This document shows, in pieces, positions 37,901 through 50,946 of a stretch of 64,000 nt of DNA. The translations under genes and the position numbers were made by a program. The stretch spans positions 8,425,501-8,489,500 of the forward strand of contig NC_135003.1 of assembly GCF_051020985.1 (NCBI RefSeq), written 5' to 3'. The DNA is from Nomia melanderi. Lineage: Eukaryota > Arthropoda > Insecta > Hymenoptera > Halictidae. Position 1 is the stretch's first letter; each line of letters opens with the position of its first letter. The notes below the pieces were generated by a model, which made no database searches, had not been told where the DNA came from, and saw only the letters and a program-made list of their open reading frames with translations.

Positions 37901-40727
37901 CGACGTGGTACGTGCGCAGGGAAACCGGCTCGGCAGCACGGAGCACGTTGGAAAAGCAACGTTCCCAATGAGTATCGAATCCCGGCCGCGATAAAATGTG
38001 TACACAAAGCAGGTCCGCGGTACAACGAAAGGCAAACGCGATATCGGATCGGGAACGTTTAATTGAATACCCGCGTCACTTCTTCCCCCTTTTTTTCCCT
38101 CCCGTTTCTCTTCGTCCCTGTTTTCTCCTCTTTTTCTCCTTCGCCTCCACGTCGGCCCCCTCCTACGCGATCGGATGTTGCAACGTTGCGCGCGTTTATC
38201 GGACACGATGATTTAAAACGGGTAGAAAGCGGCGCGGCCGTACGGTCCCGTCGAAACAACACTCATAAGTGCACGCGCCTGGGACGATACTCGCGTGACG
38301 CCGCGGATAATTAAAAGCGGTTCAATTAACAACCGTCCGCTCGCTGCCGATCGAAGGGCAAACTGCCTTCTGGAGATGAGCCAATTCATCGGGAATTCCA
38401 TATTCATCGCGCGCTCCATTAAGCTGCTACTCGTGCCACCGGCCACGGCCAATTCCAGCCCGCAAACTTTGAAAAGCTGACGCTCCCGTGCCGAGCCGCG
38501 TCGTCCCATTTATTTCAATGCCAGCCGAGATTATCGATGTTCGATTTTGACCCTCGCGCCGCCCTATCTGCCCCATAATCGATTAATATTTACAGGCGTT
38601 ACGTTTACAAGCGACGACGCCCCCTTGACATCGTAATTCTCCGCTGCGTCGTTGGGAAAGCTCTCGCTTGATTTTTCAATGTTTTCGCTGCGATCACTTT
38701 AAATTTCATGTTTCGAGGGATATCGACGATTCGAAATACGGTTCGATTAAAAGCTCTGATCTTTGTATTTGGAATTGGTTGTGTCCGCAACTTTGATGTA
38801 GCTACTTTTTATCTATTGCACTGATTAATAGGTTGTTCCGAGTTTGTCTTAAATTTAGTATAGTGGCGTATGAGGAAGGTAAATGCAGCTGTTTGCGAAA
38901 CGAAACACGAGTTCGAAGAGGCTATTGTCCGAATCGGCAATTCCGGTTTGCCTATAAAACCAATATGAAAGATAGTTCGGTCGAAACGGGACCAATTTTC
39001 TGAATATTCGATCGCGCGCTTCGTGCGAATGGAGATACCGAAAAGAATTTTCATTGGTCTCGCCTCTCGGACGCGATACATTGAATTTTTTATTTTGCCA
39101 AATTTACGATCGCGTGCGTCTCGCCACCTGTGGAGCAACACCCGGGTTCCGATCACGCTCTGCTGTTCCCTTCCACCCGTCCGACTCGAGTACTCCGATC
39201 GTTTGCAGAAAATAATTACGCGCCGGCTTTATATAGACACCGGTTTTCCGCGAATCTCGTTAGTCATTGCTTCCTGCGGGCGTTCAAACGTTTCCCGGTG
39301 ATCACCCAGTCGACGCGGCACAATCGAAACAAGCGTGCGGAGTTGAATTGAAACATCCACGAACCGGCGGCTTAACTAATGGAAACGAAAGAATGCGAAA
39401 CGTGATTCGATTATGAAATAAGAATTATGAAAAGTTGAATACCTGAACGATCACGTGTCGTTCCTGATTTTAAATCGAAAAATAAATAAATACAATAGAA
39501 ACTCTTGATTTTCGAAAATGATCAATAATTATTGCTCTGTTGATGTTACGCAAGAATCCAGTTAGTCGATGTATATTCGGAACAAAATCGGTCGCTTTGA
39601 TGAAACGGTAATAGCTATTCGCCAGAGCTCAACTAATTCCCGGTCAAAGGGTGCACCGGGGAAATAAATTTCCCGAATAAAACTCGAGACAGAAATCTCG
39701 ACCCTGCACAGAACGAATTTATACTTCCCGCGAGTTTCCGGAGGCAAGCCAAACACCCCATAAATTCACCGGGGCAATAAAAGTTGTACGTGAATCTGTC
39801 GGTGAGAGGCGCGAGAACGGGGTCCCCGACAGGTTACGCGAAGTGGAAAGGATGAACCGTTGGACCATCCTTCCCTCTCCCGCCAAAGGAAAAGTCGAAC
39901 GTCGTACCGGCCGGAATTCGCGAGAAGTTCGCAAAACTGCCACGCAAGTTCTCTTTCCGGCGTCGATGTGAAAATATGAGACGGCCAATTACTTGGACCT
40001 TCTCGGACCTGCCTTCCTTTTGCAATCTTTCATTTCTTATTCCTTCTAACGTCAGCTTCTCGTTCATCGAAAACAAATTAATTACTTACTAAACAGAACT
40101 ATATAACAGCGAGTAGAAGCTTTAAATGCCCTATCACGTTTACGACACTTTTTCTTTCATCCTGCTGTTTCATTATATTTTACACAAGTTTAGTGGAATG
40201 ATCATAATAACCTTAATATTATAATTCACGGTATTAGATCTTCTTTTTAGAATTCTACGCGTAAAATAAATTTCAGCTGCTCGGTGTATTATGTTCGATC
40301 AGTATGCATCACGATCGCTCGCGATGAAATAATATTCTCGATACCTGCGGAATAATAGAGACGATTAGAGCGTCAGTTTCGAAACTTTAAATCCGATCGC
40401 GTTGAAAATCGGCGAGTGGTTTCGAACGGTCGGCACGCCCTCCTATAAACAAGTTAAATTAACTGGAGTATCGCTCTCGCGGCCGTGGTAATAGTTAGGT
40501 GTGATTTCGGGGCTTAATTCGATCTGCACGGTTTTCCATCATGGTCGCTGTCCCAGAAACCAAGCAAACTGCAAACACCGGCAAGGTTGGCGGACCAATT
40601 AGCTCCGACCTTCGCAGCGTCTCAAAACGAACCAGTCGTTTACAAACGCTTCCTGTTTGCCACGACTGAAATTCCCCGAAACCGAGATCGAGGCAGCATC
40701 GAGGGCGAACGAGGCGGCGAGAGGCAG
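34926..40727. other. Long non-coding stretch, 5.8 kb
   Basis: Mixed composition with GC-rich blocks at about 35140-35600, 36010-36480, 37140-37450 and 37850-38520. The longest open frame (35088-35546, 152 codons) has a hydrophobic C-terminal segment but no recognisable domain and no splice context. I do not call it. No RNA gene or transposon was delimited. Confidence 0.45.
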
Positions 40728-40779
40728 AGACCGAGAGAGCGAGGGAGGGAGAGAGAGAGAGAGAGAGAGAGTGAGAGAG
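40728..40779. repeat. GA-rich microsatellite
   Basis: A purine run on the plus strand whose core is an uninterrupted (GA)n between about 40749 and 40771, flanked by GAGG and GTGAGAGAG variants. GA repeats in insects can bind GAGA-type factors or are simply microsatellites. Nothing here decides between them. Confidence 0.85.
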
Positions 40780-41515
40780 CTCACCTTTCCGCCGTTTGCT
40801 TCGGAACGCGCGGAAACATTTGCAGTTCGCGGATCATTAAGCGCTCGCCTGCAATTAATACCGCACGCACCATCCTTTGACTCGCGATACCGCGCGAGAA
40901 GAGATTAAACCTCTCCATCATTTCTCTTCTGTGAATTACGAACGCGGGAATACGTAATGCTGAAGTAGCGATCGATCTCCGAGCTAAGTGATATTAAATA
41001 TTTAAGCTTGATCCGTACTACCAGGGATCTATAATTATTCAATGTATACATTGGCCATACACGACGATTATTCCCATTCCATTCTACATTCAAAATTCTT
41101 TGTTATCGAATGGTAATATACTGATACGAACGTTAAGCGCGTTAAATCCACTTAATATCGCTGAAACGTCTAGCACGTCACTTTCATGTGCTCCGAGTCA
41201 CGCCTCCGCGATCCTGTTCGGAAAAAAAGGATCAGCCGGTTACCAGATTAAATTATCGTGGCGGTAAATACCGCGGGAATCGTCGTTATCCTTCATGATA
41301 CTAAAACGTAGTGGCGAGGAGATGTTCCGCGGCGGATCCCGTCGGAAGATCGATGAAACGCTCCCGTCAACAATTTCATCCCCCTCGCCGGCGGCGCTTC
41401 GTCGCGCGGTACATATTTATATCCCCTTACAAGTTTAATACAAATCGGAAAGCCAGGGGATCTTTATTTTACGCGCGTACAGCACGGAGACGTACCGATT
41501 AACTTGATACACGCT
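40780..41515. other. Non-coding stretch between two purine/pyrimidine tracts
   Basis: AT-rich centre (40920-41160) with CpG-rich edges. Nothing else is recognised. Confidence 0.45.
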
Positions 41516-41592
41516 CTCCCTTCTCTTTCTCCCTCTCTCTCTCGCTCTCTCTCTATCACTCTCTCTTCCTTTCTCTCTTTCTCTGTCTCTCT
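41516..41592. repeat. CT-rich low-complexity tract
   Basis: About 77 nt of almost pure pyrimidine on the plus strand (TCTCTCTCTC blocks with CCCT and TTTC variants). It is complementary in character to the GA tract 0.75 kb upstream. Confidence 0.85.
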
Positions 41593-41772
41593 TCCGACTC
41601 GTCGGAGGTGCTCGTAAAAGTTTGTCGACGGGCTGAGAGTGCGCGCGCGAGAGTGCCACGGGTATTTGCAATATCCCGTGTAGAGAACGTGTCATCCGTG
41701 TCGGCGTCAAAGTGGCTTCATCGATCTTACACACAGCCTCTTACCACCTCCTCGAAGCCTGAACGAGCGTGC

Positions 41773-41811
<39 letters not shown>
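41773..41811. repeat. (CCG)13 trinucleotide repeat
   Basis: Thirteen uninterrupted CCG units in a CpG-rich block. In two overlapping frames it would encode a polyproline run (residues about 55-67 of the frame at 41608-41865) or a polyalanine run (the frame at 41769-42059). Neither frame has any other recognisable feature, so a coding role is not supported. Confidence 0.9.
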
Positions 41812-41812
<1 letters not shown>

Positions 41813-44800
41813 CGGTACCGTCGTTAACCGCCTGTCTCGAACTGCTTATAGAAGCCGTCTGCTAGTTCTGTGTTCCTATTTGCCCGTCCCGAGTCAGCGA
41901 TTTTATCGGATAATCTCCTTCATCGAACCGGACCGACCGCATCTCTCGTTCTCTTCCATCCGCGGGTACTTTCAGCGGAGAGCTGATAGAGAGGCACCGC
42001 GAACGGATTATAGACTGCGAAATTTCTGTAGATATTTTCTGAGCTGTCTCGGGCATTAGCCATCGGTGGACAGCGGATTTTACGTACTTAAGACAAATAC
42101 GAATGCATGGAATATAAAGTAACGTTCATAATTAAATTGCAGATCTTCGTGCAAATTCAGATTTCTCAAAATGTAATCGGAGAAATGGAATTACCGTAGG
42201 AAATGATTTTTCTAATGGACACTGCAACAACCATTAGATTGGATGTTTTATGTATTCTTTCAGATTGCCTGCATTCTGTACAATTTTGCACTTTCGAATT
42301 TTTTATGACTGCATCAAAATCTGCAATCCGTTCGTAAGAATTCAACAAAATTTATTATGTTTTAAAGTTACTAAGATCATTACTTATTTTACTCATTATT
42401 TCATTACTAAGATGAATTTGTATTTTACATAAAGACCCAATTCCAGTCATAAGGTCTGATTTCGTACTTTGAAGAACTGCATTTTGGACTCTCATTTCGA
42501 ATCCGAACATTACTGTGTGAACATGATAGATCGATCGGAAATGATTATCGAGGAGCGCGTCCATTTTTCGTTTCCGAGCGTCTTTTTGTAGAACCGTTCT
42601 CGATGTTTGTTTAACCATTCTCTTTGAGCGGACGGTTTTATGGCTTGGTTTCTTGTCGCTTGGGTTAGGGGAAATCTTTTTTCTGTTGGTTGACGAGTCA
42701 CGTGTTTCAGGGATAGAACGGGAAACATTAAAAGCTGGATTATTCGAGGCTGGGTAAATTCTTCTTTTGTTCTCATCGTTTAGGGGATTCCTTCCTGCAA
42801 TTCATTTAATTAGTTTCTTCGGGTGATCGATTCAATGGTTACGTTTCAAAGAGAATATTTTCTTTTACGGCCCGATCGGGGGAACGATAGCAAACATTAA
42901 AACAGGATTATCATAGAACATGCGTTTTTTTTATCGATTCCAATTGTTTGAAAGAACTGCGCTCGTAATTCGTTTACTTGAATAAGTAAATATTCGCTCT
43001 ATTCGATTAAATGATTCTTTTTATTTGGTTGAAGCATCTATTTCGGAGAATTCGAATGGAAAGACAGAACGCGATAAAAAGTATTATTGAGAATTGTACA
43101 GAGGAGTATCGAAGTTTTTTATCTATTTACACGAAACCTTAAACGTATTGATCGAAGTAGAATGAAACGGTTGTTTTCCGATACCTGTGTTTTCCGACTC
43201 TTCCAGAGGAATTCCATTTTTGTATCCTCGTCGATTGTTTGTTTCGACGACCGCGCGTTCGCGTATAATTGTCTGCCGTTACGGCTGCAATTACATCGCA
43301 AACACAATATTTACGTATTATAATCCGCGACACCGAGTAATTTTACACAAGCGTATTGATAGCGTCCCAGCCGACGTTAAATTACATCTGGCCCCTCTGT
43401 GCCCGAGTAATAAGCCGTCAACGTTGTTCGTCGCGTGGCGTTCATTAAACATAGTTAACAGTGTGTTTTGCGCGGAACGCCGGGTATACGTCGATGAATT
43501 AAATTCGGTCGAAAATAATTACGCGGCGAGGTCGGGGACGCAGAAGTTGCGTATAAATACCGTGAAAATTGGACGCGAGGTTGGCTGCTAACGGCGATCA
43601 ATAATTTATCGTCGAATAATTACATTTTAATCGAATTGCGTGATCCCGAGCGGCGAAACGGAAAAATTTAAAGATACGCCGCGCGCCGCTCGCCGCTCGC
43701 GTTCTAATTAATTGACCGTTTAAAACACACTGCGTACCGGGTATCGTTCCGATACTAATGATTTATCGCAAATGATACGACTTCGGGCGTTTAATAGAGT
43801 TTGTTTTCTCCGTAGCTTATTCGTATACTATTAATAGAGGTTTCAACTTCTACACGCTGTTTCATCTAATTAAAGTGGATTTCTCTACATAGTTGATGAA
43901 TTATTTATAAGTTATGAATATCTGTCAAAGTATTATCGTATTACACATATTCCAATAGTCTTCGCGTACAATTCACCCGCGTCTCTTCACAAATACTTCA
44001 AGTCACGTGTATAAATTCGTTTCAGCGAACGTTCAAGTCTACGTACATCCTTACCCGAACTTAAATTCCCATAAATCCCGTCGCATCCAGCGACAACTCG
44101 CCGAGTTCCCGTGGAAACTCCAATTAACGCGGCGTTCGTCCGTCTCCCGAAATTTCCGTGTCGGCGCGAAGTTGCGCGGTTGAAAACCACTGATCGAATT
44201 CACCGGGACATTTCATGCTTCCTTTTTTTTTGTAATTTTTGCAAGCTTGACGCTTGCAGGAGAGGGGAGACCGTATTACAGGACGGAACCGTGAATCACG
44301 TGGAAAATCGCGCGGCGTTTCAATTATTGTCGGCACGTCGATTCGACGCGTTACACAGTGACGCCTTCCCGCGAAAAGCTAGCCAAAATTCAATTTTCGA
44401 AATGTGCAGCAGCGTTTTTCTGATACAGTAGATTATTCGTCGAGGTTAACGAAATTGCAAGCTTTTTAATGTCTCGAACATTAGAGCCCTTTTAAAGTAC
44501 CAGGGAAAATTTCTCTTAACAAACTTCTTATTTAACACACTTGACTATTAAAATAGATGATACAAGCATGTAGTAGCCATTTTAAATTTTGCATTTTTAG
44601 CAATTGCAAAAACTGAAGTATAAAAATTTTTATGAAAATCCTATGAATTTATTGATTTGGGCTAGTGTTTCGTCAGAAGGCACCATTGTATGTCATCTCT
44701 TTCCGTTTGGCTTCTGGTTCCGCGTGGTCTCGTGAATTTTATGAACAGCCAATAAACAATCGCACTAATCGAAACATAATCAACAGTTTCGTCGGGATAG

Positions 44801-45252
44801 GAATCACTGGATCCGTTTTCGTTCTATTTAATTTTGTTTAACATCTCCGGGGTTCGCGGCTTTTATCCGGCAGCTCATCTTCCGCCTCGTTGCTTCGTAT
44901 TAGCTGAATCATTCTGTGGATATTATTTTGAACGAGGCGCGAGACGCGCGAAACGAAACGTTATAGGATTTTCCGGGGACGCACATCACAGTCGATGCAA
45001 TTGAAGCATTTTTTTAATCCGCTGGCAACTATTTCTGTAGATTTAAACGGTTATTCAGAGGCGAATAGGATTAATTCAGTGCAACAGTTGAAGAGGTACA
45101 CAAATTGTGCCAGAGATATTTGCGCAGACTTCGTCGATCTGCTCCTTATTTGAGCATAAAAGTGAAATTACTTTAATGTTTTCAATTATAACATTCATTC
45201 GTACTTCGAATTCAGAAACAAATATCAGTAACAAACTCCAAGAGTCTTTCTA
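41812..45252. other. Non-coding stretch, 3.4 kb
   Basis: GC-moderate to 42060, then AT-rich with a CpG-richer part at 43220-43700 and 44140-44360. Only short overlapping open frames. No RNA gene or delimited transposon. Confidence 0.45.
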
Positions 45253-45256
45253 TTAA

Positions 45257-45487
45257 CCTTTTGCACTCCATAGGCACCTCAGTCGCCACTTGACTTCATA
45301 CAGCAACGCTATAAAATTTCATATTTAATATTAAACTTTGTACGATTAATATGTGAAATATTGAAATAAAACAATTTTGTTCCTCAGTTTCCACGTTTAT
45401 CCATTAAGTAATTTTCCAATAGCATCGTCCATATCTCATCAGAGAATGTTGAGTATTCCTAATGAAAAACTTCTGGAGTGTAAACGG
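45257..45487. mobile_element. piggyBac-type MITE (231 bp)
   Basis: TTAA at 45253-45256 and 45488-45491 flank a 231-bp segment. The left terminus CCTTTTGCACTCCA and the inverted right terminus CCGTTTACACTCCA agree at 12 of 14. The right-hand 60 bp align with the right end of the element at 54900-55127 (TCTCAT...GTTGA.TATT...TGAAAAACTT), which confirms a shared family. The terminus also resembles the left end of the derelict with the transposase fragment at 3686. No coding capacity. Confidence 0.85.
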
Positions 45488-45491
45488 TTAA

Positions 45492-48400
45492 ACGACAAAC
45501 ACTTAATGCGGATTGTACATGCTTCCCAACAGCCAATTAAAAATCTATCGATTCGAGCGTAACACAGGTCAATTCACTGTCCATTGACACAATACCGTTG
45601 ATCCGAATTCCCCGTTGACTTCGGTTAAAAAGGCAGCTGGTAGGAAATTGCCGAAGGAGTCATGCCGCGGGCATGCATAATGGCAACCCGGAAACTCGTC
45701 TCTATCGGACGAGTCGCGTTGGGTATAAGTTGTACGTGTGCCACGGATACACTGCACACGGAAGCGTTGCCCACTTGCGCAGAGCTGCACGGTTGCACTC
45801 ACGTACACACACGCGGCTAATAATGTACCGAATAAGCGCTATATTACGTCGGGCACTTCGCCGGTGAACGTTTATTAATATTGGAAAATATCCATCTCGG
45901 CGATCGTGACGATCGAGGTTATCCATAAATTTCAACAACAGCGGAACTGCACCGCGCCACCCGCCCACCGCTTTCTACGACCGCCACCGTATAAACCCCG
46001 AGCGTTACGACGGCTCATACCGAAATATCGGATTTTCCCGCGCTTTTGACCTTCGATAGCCTGAAGAAAATTAACTGCGGACTTATCCGGAGTTTGGTTT
46101 CATTTAACGACTCAACGGTAGGGGGACTTTAATTGGGACGTTCGGGATGCTCGGGGAAGTCGCCCTGAAAGATTGGATCACGGGCGAACGTGCGAGACGT
46201 TATAATGATACAATTTTTCGAGGAATTTTCGCATCCTTGTTGATGGAGTTTGGATGTTCATGTATTAAGTGGTGTGATTTTAGTAGGGTTTGAGGACGCG
46301 TGCTTCAGACCTAGAAGTTTGATTATTAGTTTCATTAAATTTCCTATTAAGTTTTAAACTTTTCAATTTTTCAAGTTATAAAATGTTGTTCATCATAGAA
46401 ACGTTTAAGTAAGTAAAATTTCAAAGAACAGGTGGGAATCGACGACTTTTAGACTTACGATTCTTATTTGTGAGACGCCATGTATGCACGTTATTAATTT
46501 CTATTTGTCAAAATTACTGTCCAAAATGCTTTATTTGTAGAACCATTCCTATTGTGTGATTGCACAGCGTAATTTCTCTATTCGTGAACCTGTTTAACAA
46601 ATGTAGGAAACGGAAGGAATCGCTCGTACGGAAGAATACACGGAAAACCGTGGCAGAATTGTTAACATCCACGATAAAACAGATTAGCCTTATTCGAACC
46701 GCGTGCCAACTCTCGGGAATCTATATTTTTCACCCCTGAACTACCCGTCGACCAGCCTCCCCGGATCTGTTCGAGCAAGCGAAGAGCCAGAAGGGTGGTG
46801 GGAGGATATCCCCGGAATCCGGGGTTGATTTTCCGTGCTTCCTGGAAAAGAAATGCGACAACGTACACAGAAGGGAAAAGTTCCAGCCCCGGGCCGCGCA
46901 TTCTGCTTCGCCGGAGACATTTGAACCGCCGATGTTCCGTAAACTCGATATACGAGGGTCGAAGCTTGTCCTTTAACACTCGACATCAACGTGAACATTT
47001 TATTTCGGTAATTATCTCGATTAATCACTTATCTCCTGGCGACGCTGTCACCCAATTATTCCGAGTAAAATTTAATATGTCAACTCGAACGGGATGTGAC
47101 AACTCGAACGGAACGTTTAACTTTAATGCCGACCATTCAATCTATGTGACAAGAATTTTAATAATATAGGAACAAAAATTTGAACTCCTCTCACGTTTCG
47201 CGAAAGGAAATTTGTTTCTTTGGAAATAATTTGACGATTAATTGGTATTCTTGCGATACGTGATACGCTTCCAGTAGGTATGCTCGACATTTACACTTCC
47301 GATCCGCAGTATTTTGCTAGAAAACGTACACCGGGGAACGACGCTGACGGGCTTATTAAAATACCGATCCGCGAAAACACGGTTGGCCACCAGCCAATTC
47401 TCGAAATAATGTCGATTTGTAGCAACGGTTAGCTTCTTCGTCGCGTTCTTCCAATGGCTACCAATGATATTAACTGTGATTCGACTTTTGTTCGGATATG
47501 TTAGATATTAAACATTTAAACACAGGGTTAATAGTAACAGGAGATGAAGTAGTACGAAATCATACGAATCGATTAACCTATTCGAAACCAATTGCATGGC
47601 AGGTGTGTAATGCAGTGTCTATTCAAAAAGATGAATCGCACACGAATAAAGTGAAAACTCAAGATATGTAGAGATGAAAACTTGTATTGATCTGAAGACT
47701 TCAATGTAAGACTGACAAGGCAACGATAACCTTTTCTAAATGTTTAATATAGACCGTAAAAGAACTTGGGCCTTTGGTAACCATCTTTTAAAGAAACTTT
47801 GGTATCGAATCGATTAAGCGGTCTGATAGGCGCTTTTAGACAGAAACGATCAAACTATTTCATCTTCGATCAGGACCTCCTGGTGCTCTCGCCTTGAACA
47901 AGTGTTCGTAACTAAAGCGCCATATTTTCTCGGGGACATGGAAAGTTCGTAAGTCGCAGTTTCCCCCGCGCAAACTATACCGAGGCTGGGTGTGTAAACG
48001 TGGGAGGGTCGCACTTTCGCTACGACACGAGGCCGTTTCGTTGTCGCGGTGACAACAGCCTGGGAAAGGAAGGAAAAACGAGAGGCGCGGATGACTGGAA
48101 GCGGGACCGCGCAAAGAGACGGTCCAACACGTTCGAACGGAATATTTACATCGTGGAAACTCTGGATTCCATTCCGTTGGATGGCGATAAAGCATCTCCG
48201 GCGTACGAATACATTCTGGAGCTCCCCGTATCGACCGATCGGTCGAATCGAAGGAGGTTGATGGAACGCTCGTTCAATTTATGACGCATTGTATGGTAGA
48301 ACCTTGACGGTTGCGTGAAATTGAGATGGAAAATATCCTTGCAAGTGTGAATGTCTATGTAATTATGTTTCAGGTATAATTTATAGAAATTTATAACTAA

Positions 48401-49848
48401 ATTCTATGTGATTATTGAATTCAAACAAGAGTGAAAGTTATGAATTTTGATTTATGATATTATGTTCGATTAGTACTTGTTGCTTAAAACTTAATTAATA
48501 TTGTTTTTCGCTTCTTAGAAACGCGTTGCCAGTGTTTCTTTTAAACGAGTGTTAAATTAAGGAATGTTTAGGTGTGTTTCGATACTTGAAATGGAACATT
48601 GGGACTGCACGATTATAGTACGTATAAGTAGCAGTGTTGCAACTGCTGGAAAGATTCTTTTGTCTATAACATCTATATTATTCTTGTTTCACGTGTTTAC
48701 TGCCTCGTTACTCCATCAAAGTATCGCCTTAAGCATCATTTCGCAATCGTTAATGTTTGCCTTTACTAGTCTATTTATGACTGGCAACGATGTGATTTCT
48801 GCGATACTCGTAAACGGTTTTATAGTAAACGGAGCCTTATCTTCTTACAAAGAGCCATTCTGGATTTACACTGACGTAATCACTCGGTGATTAAGCTTTT
48901 CGAATTCCTTTCGGAAGGCAACAATAAAATAACGTTCTGCGAATATTCTTAAAACGTATGCAAAATTAGACTCACAAAGACAGGTATTCAATCAAAAATT
49001 CACTAAATTCACTAAATTCAACAACCACAACTGGAATAAGATACACATTAAATAGAATCTTATTACCCAACTCCGTTGTCACGAGCAAAAAAGTAAACAA
49101 ATTCACTCTAAATCCGATTCACGAAAATAACTGCCAAATAAATTGCCGCTACCTTAATTGATGCTTTTAGTAGACAACACTTTAAACCGTGCATAAAGTA
49201 TTTATGATATTTCGTTTCACTCAGTAGCTTCTGCATTTCACTCGCCGGTGAATGCACAGGTCCCGAGCGAAACACGAGAGGGTATAAAAATTTCAGCGCG
49301 GAAGGGAACGTGTGCGTCCGCGCGGACAATGACGGGCCAGAGTAGTTTTCGTTCATTACTCACCGGCGACCGGCGACCCGATCGTTTCGAGTTACCGTTA
49401 CCCGTTCGCCAGGGCGATTTCCAGGCATCGCGTGCGACGTCACGCGCGAACGTTAATGACTCTCATTATTGACACATCGCGTGCCTGGTCCCCAGTGCTC
49501 CCACCTGCGAAATACGGGACACACCGCGGCGCGTTATTTTGTGTCGCGTTTCCATCGGGCTCGCGGCAATTACGCCGACGGTTTTCCTTCCGCGTGTTGA
49601 ATAAAACATTCGCAGTTTCGGTGTCTTCCCTCGTCGGTCTTTCGAAACCAACCGCGACGTAAGGGCCGCTCGATAATCATCTGACATTTACTCGAGCTCG
49701 TTAATCGCCATTGTTTCGTCATAAGAAAAGTCGGAGAAATATGCTGTTATAGAATTTACACGGGATAAAAGGCGTTCTAAAATAGAAAAGCCTTAGCGGT
49801 AACCGTTTCGACGTTTCCCTTGTGAATCGTAGTTTCAATTAACATTGC
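45492..49848. other. Non-coding stretch, 4.4 kb
   Basis: No gene supported. A hydrophobic 108-codon frame at 48564-48890 has two or three possible membrane-spanning stretches but no recognisable family, and its AT-rich composition favours chance. A TTTCAG/GTATAA junction at 48373/48374 is a weak acceptor-donor abutment. A short tandem duplication of ACAACTCGAACGG-like sequence occurs at about 47079-47120. Confidence 0.4.
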
Positions 49849-49852
49849 TTAA

Positions 49853-50064
49853 CACGTTCGTGACCGGCGTTTCTTTCAGCATAAATTTTCATTGTCACGA
49901 TATTTCATTAAGTTCAGCGAGTCGTTTTTATAAAATTCAAATAAAATTCATCGTGTTACACCATGCATTATGATTTTGAATAGAAATGTACTTAGAGTTC
50001 ATTTTCTTTATATATGGCGCATAATGTTGAGCGCAATGAGTATGCGACGTTGGTCTCAAAAGTG
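49853..50064. mobile_element. MITE of the CACRTT class (212 bp)
   Basis: TTAA at 49849-49852 is followed by CACGTTCGTGACCGGCG. The inverted right end (CACTTTTGAGACCAACG, reading back from 50064) together with its flank agrees with the left end at 17 of 25 positions. The right target copy has decayed from TTAA to TTAC (50065-50068). The interior is AT-rich and non-coding. Confidence 0.55.
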
Positions 50065-50582
50065 TTACGGGTCTAAGGATTTTTTCAAGTACCTGTTGCG
50101 ATTGATACTCGCCGGTTTAACGAAAATGTCTCGTTTCAAAGTGTAATGCGAATCCGCGTAACGCAAGCTGAATTACTCGAGCCGCGAGCGTTTCAAGGGG
50201 TTCCGGTGGTTTTTCAACGTTTTTCAACTTATTTTTCGGAATGTTATTCATCCTGTTCTCTCGCCGTGAGATTCAGCGAACTTCGCGTAACGTTTTAATT
50301 ACGTTAAGCGTGGAGTAAGTATTCTTTTCTGCCTGGTAATTACTGTTACTCTTCCGTTAAATCGCGTTTAAATTTAACGACTTCTCGCTCTTCGTCTTCA
50401 GCGAATCCTTTGAACGACAATCGCGTTGAAGAAAACCATCGATTCCGGGAACAAAAGCGCGTTTCGCTGCCCTTATAAGAACCTAACGTTGCGTCGCCCA
50501 CTGGAACGAGGAACACGTAATGAGCCAGTGCTCCAGAACTTTCACCGGAGGATATAAATATAAATTGTACCGTCCATTAGGT

Positions 50583-50754
50583 TACTGTCGTTACGAGCTA
50601 GCCTTAATTACGAAGATAGATCGCCTTCGCTTTATTAACACTACTTTTTAATATTCATCCATTCGTTCACTGTCACGCTTCAGCTAGCCTTAATTACAAA
50701 GACAGATAGTGTTCGCTTTCTTAAAACCAATTTTTAACACCGATTATTACATGC
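50583..50754. repeat. 86-bp tandem duplication, two copies
   Basis: A unit containing ACTGTC, then AGCTAGCCTTAATTAC, AAGA.AGAT, TTCGCTTT and TTTTTAA is present at 50583-50668 and 50669-50754 with the same order and spacing. The copies differ by scattered substitutions, so the duplication is old. No function is evident. Confidence 0.7.
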
Positions 50755-50946
50755 TAATTTAATTCCTACATATTCAAACATGCACGATAAAACGTTCGAG
50801 AAACGAAAACAGAAATTATATTGCTTTTTCAAAAAATCTGTCTTGCAAGATGTTTTGGAGACTCCTAGGATGAACGTAGCTGAAAGTTAAACGGTGTGTG
50901 TTTGAGTTGATGGAGCTCATTCGCTAATGCAGTCGATACTATAAAA

